DNA from: QQUD01 sp039029915
GTDB taxonomy: Bacteria; Chloroflexota; Anaerolineae; Promineifilales; Promineifilaceae
Length of the DNA: 30,706 nt
Assembly: GCA_039029915.1 (NCBI GenBank)
Contig: JBCCFD010000034.1
Span: 1-30,706, forward strand
Direction: 5' to 3'
The position numbers and the translations under genes were made by a program. This document shows, one piece after another, positions 29,995 through 30,706 of the stretch (position 1 is its first letter; every line of letters begins with the position of its first letter). Below the pieces are notes generated by a model, which was not told where the DNA came from, made no database searches, and saw nothing but the letters and a program-made list of their open reading frames with translations.

Positions 29995-30618
29995 ATGCAA
30001 ATTTTTTCGGTGGGTGACATTTTAAACAAGCGAATTGAGCAAGCTGAATTAAACCACTTGATTTATATGGTGCGCTTTGATCAGCTTGTTTTTTATATTG
30101 GGCAGTCAAAGCGTGATGTCGTCACTCGTTTCTGGGAGCATCTCAACAAACCTTCAAAATTAGGCCAATTAATTAAACTTAATCAGCCGCTTTCCTTAAA
30201 TTGGGAGGTGGCTTTCTTTTCACTGGCAGATTGTCGCCCCTATGTTCAGCAAAAGCTGCTGTTTCAAGACCAAGAGTGGGAGCATTTTGATATGGATATG
30301 GCGGAAAAAGAGCTTATTCATCACTTTCGCCCCGTCGCCAACGCTGACTTTAACTCCAATCCTACCCCGCTCCCGGCCCATTTAAAAGGGAGACATCTGT
30401 TCACGGCCGATTCTAGTACCTCATTATTTGGTCAAGCCACACGCGCTTCAAACAATCGGGCATGGGAAAACAAAATGCGGCTTAGTGGCTGGATTTCTAT
30501 CAACGATGAAAACGGCCGTGTTTTCTGGAAGCATCAAAATGGGAACACGCTATCTCCCGATCAAATCAAACCTTATCAAGAGCGCCAAAAAATCCCACCC
30601 ATTACCGGCCACGAATAA
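29995..30618 (+). CDS. GIY-YIG nuclease-domain protein
   Basis: 207 aa. The first half is a GIY-YIG-like fold: IYMV (23-26) and FYIG (33-36) in place of GIY and YIG, conserved R45 and H49 (RFWEHL), and a plausible metal-binding Glu near 104-106 followed by a Pro-x-x-N motif (EKELIHHFRPVAN). The second half (about 130-207) is polar and unassigned, with a WENKMRLSGWISINDENGRVFW stretch (core near 165-186) that may bind nucleic acid. GIY-YIG proteins include homing endonucleases, UvrC and restriction enzymes; no partner is visible, and no mobile-element borders flank it. It follows the receiver-ParA gene closely and may be co-transcribed. AACGGCCGTG palindrome variant at 30511-30520 encodes NGR. 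Confidence 0.75.
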   Translation: MQIFSVGDILNKRIEQAELNHLIYMVRFDQLVFYIGQSKRDVVTRFWEHLNKPSKLGQLIKLNQPLSLNWEVAFFSLADCRPYVQQKLLFQDQEWEHFDMDMAEKELIHHFRPVANADFNSNPTPLPAHLKGRHLFTADSSTSLFGQATRASNNRAWENKMRLSGWISINDENGRVFWKHQNGNTLSPDQIKPYQERQKIPPITGHE

Positions 30619-30636
30619 CCTCGTCAGACAGCTGAT

Positions 30637-30663
30637 AAAAGTCATCACTCAAAAGACTTTTTC
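30637..30663 (+). terminator. Weak terminator-like hairpin after the GIY-YIG gene
   Basis: AAAAGTC (30637-30643) pairs with GACTTTT (30655-30661), 7 pairs around an 11-nt loop, followed by a short T-rich stretch. AT-rich, so efficiency is doubtful. Confidence 0.35.
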
Positions 30664-30674
30664 TAAATAATATA

Positions 30675-30705
30675 TATAATACGGACTTGGAGGTTACAAC
30701 AAATG
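30675..30705 (+). promoter_or_regulatory. Start signals of the next gene at the right edge
   Basis: TATAAT (30675-30680) could be a -10 box, and GGAGG (30689-30693) lies 9 nt before ATG 30703-30705. A coding sequence starting at 30703 and running out of the window is likely. If the -10 is real, the mRNA leader is short. Confidence 0.5.
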
Positions 30706-30706
30706 C

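Larger units (their letters stand above)
77..30519. repeat. Highly iterated palindrome ACGGCCGT (HIP1-like), 31 copies
   Basis: Hand count of exact ACGGCCGT starts: 78, 126, 488, 938, 1929, 3086, 3893, 6683, 7016, 8170, 8413, 8783, 9155, 10943, 13133, 14943, 16353, 18949, 20012, 20138, 21415, 21895, 22630, 23353, 25012, 25348, 25594, 25673, 26976, 27732, 30512. Nineteen extend to AACGGCCGTT. An 8-mer is expected about 0.5 times in 30.7 kb if bases are even, the 10-mer about 0.03 times. All copies are inside coding sequence: 19 read Thr-Ala-Val, 9 read x-Gly-Arg, 3 read Arg-Pro-Leu. About nine further one-base variants keep the CGGCCG core (for example 6169, 13269, 25090, 27295). Confidence 0.95.

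Noticed and set aside
77..30519. ACGGCCGT as a transcription-factor operator
   Set aside because: All copies are inside genes, none near promoters, and the density of one per kb is far too high for an operator.

Overview
The window looks like a chromosomal segment of a member of the Chloroflexota (an Anaerolineae/Ardenticatenia/Caldilineae-type lineage is my best guess, from protein architecture only). The signs are: two eukaryote-like Ser/Thr kinases, one carrying an extracytoplasmic NBR1-type Ig-like domain; a receiver fused to a ParA/CpaE-type ATPase; a membrane GAF regulator; moderate GC; and mixed ATG/GTG/TTG starts. There is no phage, integrase, CRISPR array or rRNA.

Layout. 1-976: 3' part of a family-4 glycosyltransferase. 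1215-1560: tRNA-Arg(TCG) and tRNA-His(GTG) on the minus strand, each with a terminator, plus a promoter. 1767-2237 (-): orphan protein. 2369-9817 (+): Ser/Thr kinase, ftsH, a membrane GAF/HTH protein overlapping lysA, then a YhhQ-type transporter behind a structured leader. 10018-16548 (-): a second Ser/Thr kinase, a UDP-glucose dehydrogenase-type enzyme, and a two-gene unit of FAD oxidoreductase plus UPF0104 flippase-like protein, suggesting envelope polysaccharide or lipid work. 16816-19329 (+): hybrid histidine kinase. 19556-27776 (+): arginine biosynthesis cluster argC-argB-argD-(acetyltransferase+argG)-argJ-small membrane protein-argH; argF is absent from the window. 27802-28242 (-): stand-alone receiver. 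28894-30618 (+): receiver-ParA protein and a GIY-YIG-domain protein; a further gene starts at the right edge.

Two observations stand out. First, upstream of argC there is what looks like a complete ribosome-mediated attenuator for arginine: a promoter, a 22-codon, almost leaderless leader peptide with four Arg codons including a tandem pair, and three mutually exclusive RNA pairings ending in a strong intrinsic terminator 43 nt before argC. Second, the palindrome ACGGCCGT (most often AACGGCCGTT) occurs 31 times by my hand count, against about 0.5 expected. All 31 copies lie in coding sequence, mostly encoding Thr-Ala-Val or Asn-Gly-Arg. It behaves like the HIP1 palindrome of cyanobacteria but has a different sequence. 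Several intergenic gaps also hold 7-nt-period tandem repeats and one 81-bp MITE-like element.

The arginine genes cover acetylglutamate synthesis (short GNAT domain), kinase, reductase, aminotransferase, acetyl recycling (ArgJ), argininosuccinate synthase and lyase. The acetyltransferase and argG are one uninterrupted reading frame with a strong internal ribosome binding site, so both a fusion protein and separate ArgG are possible.
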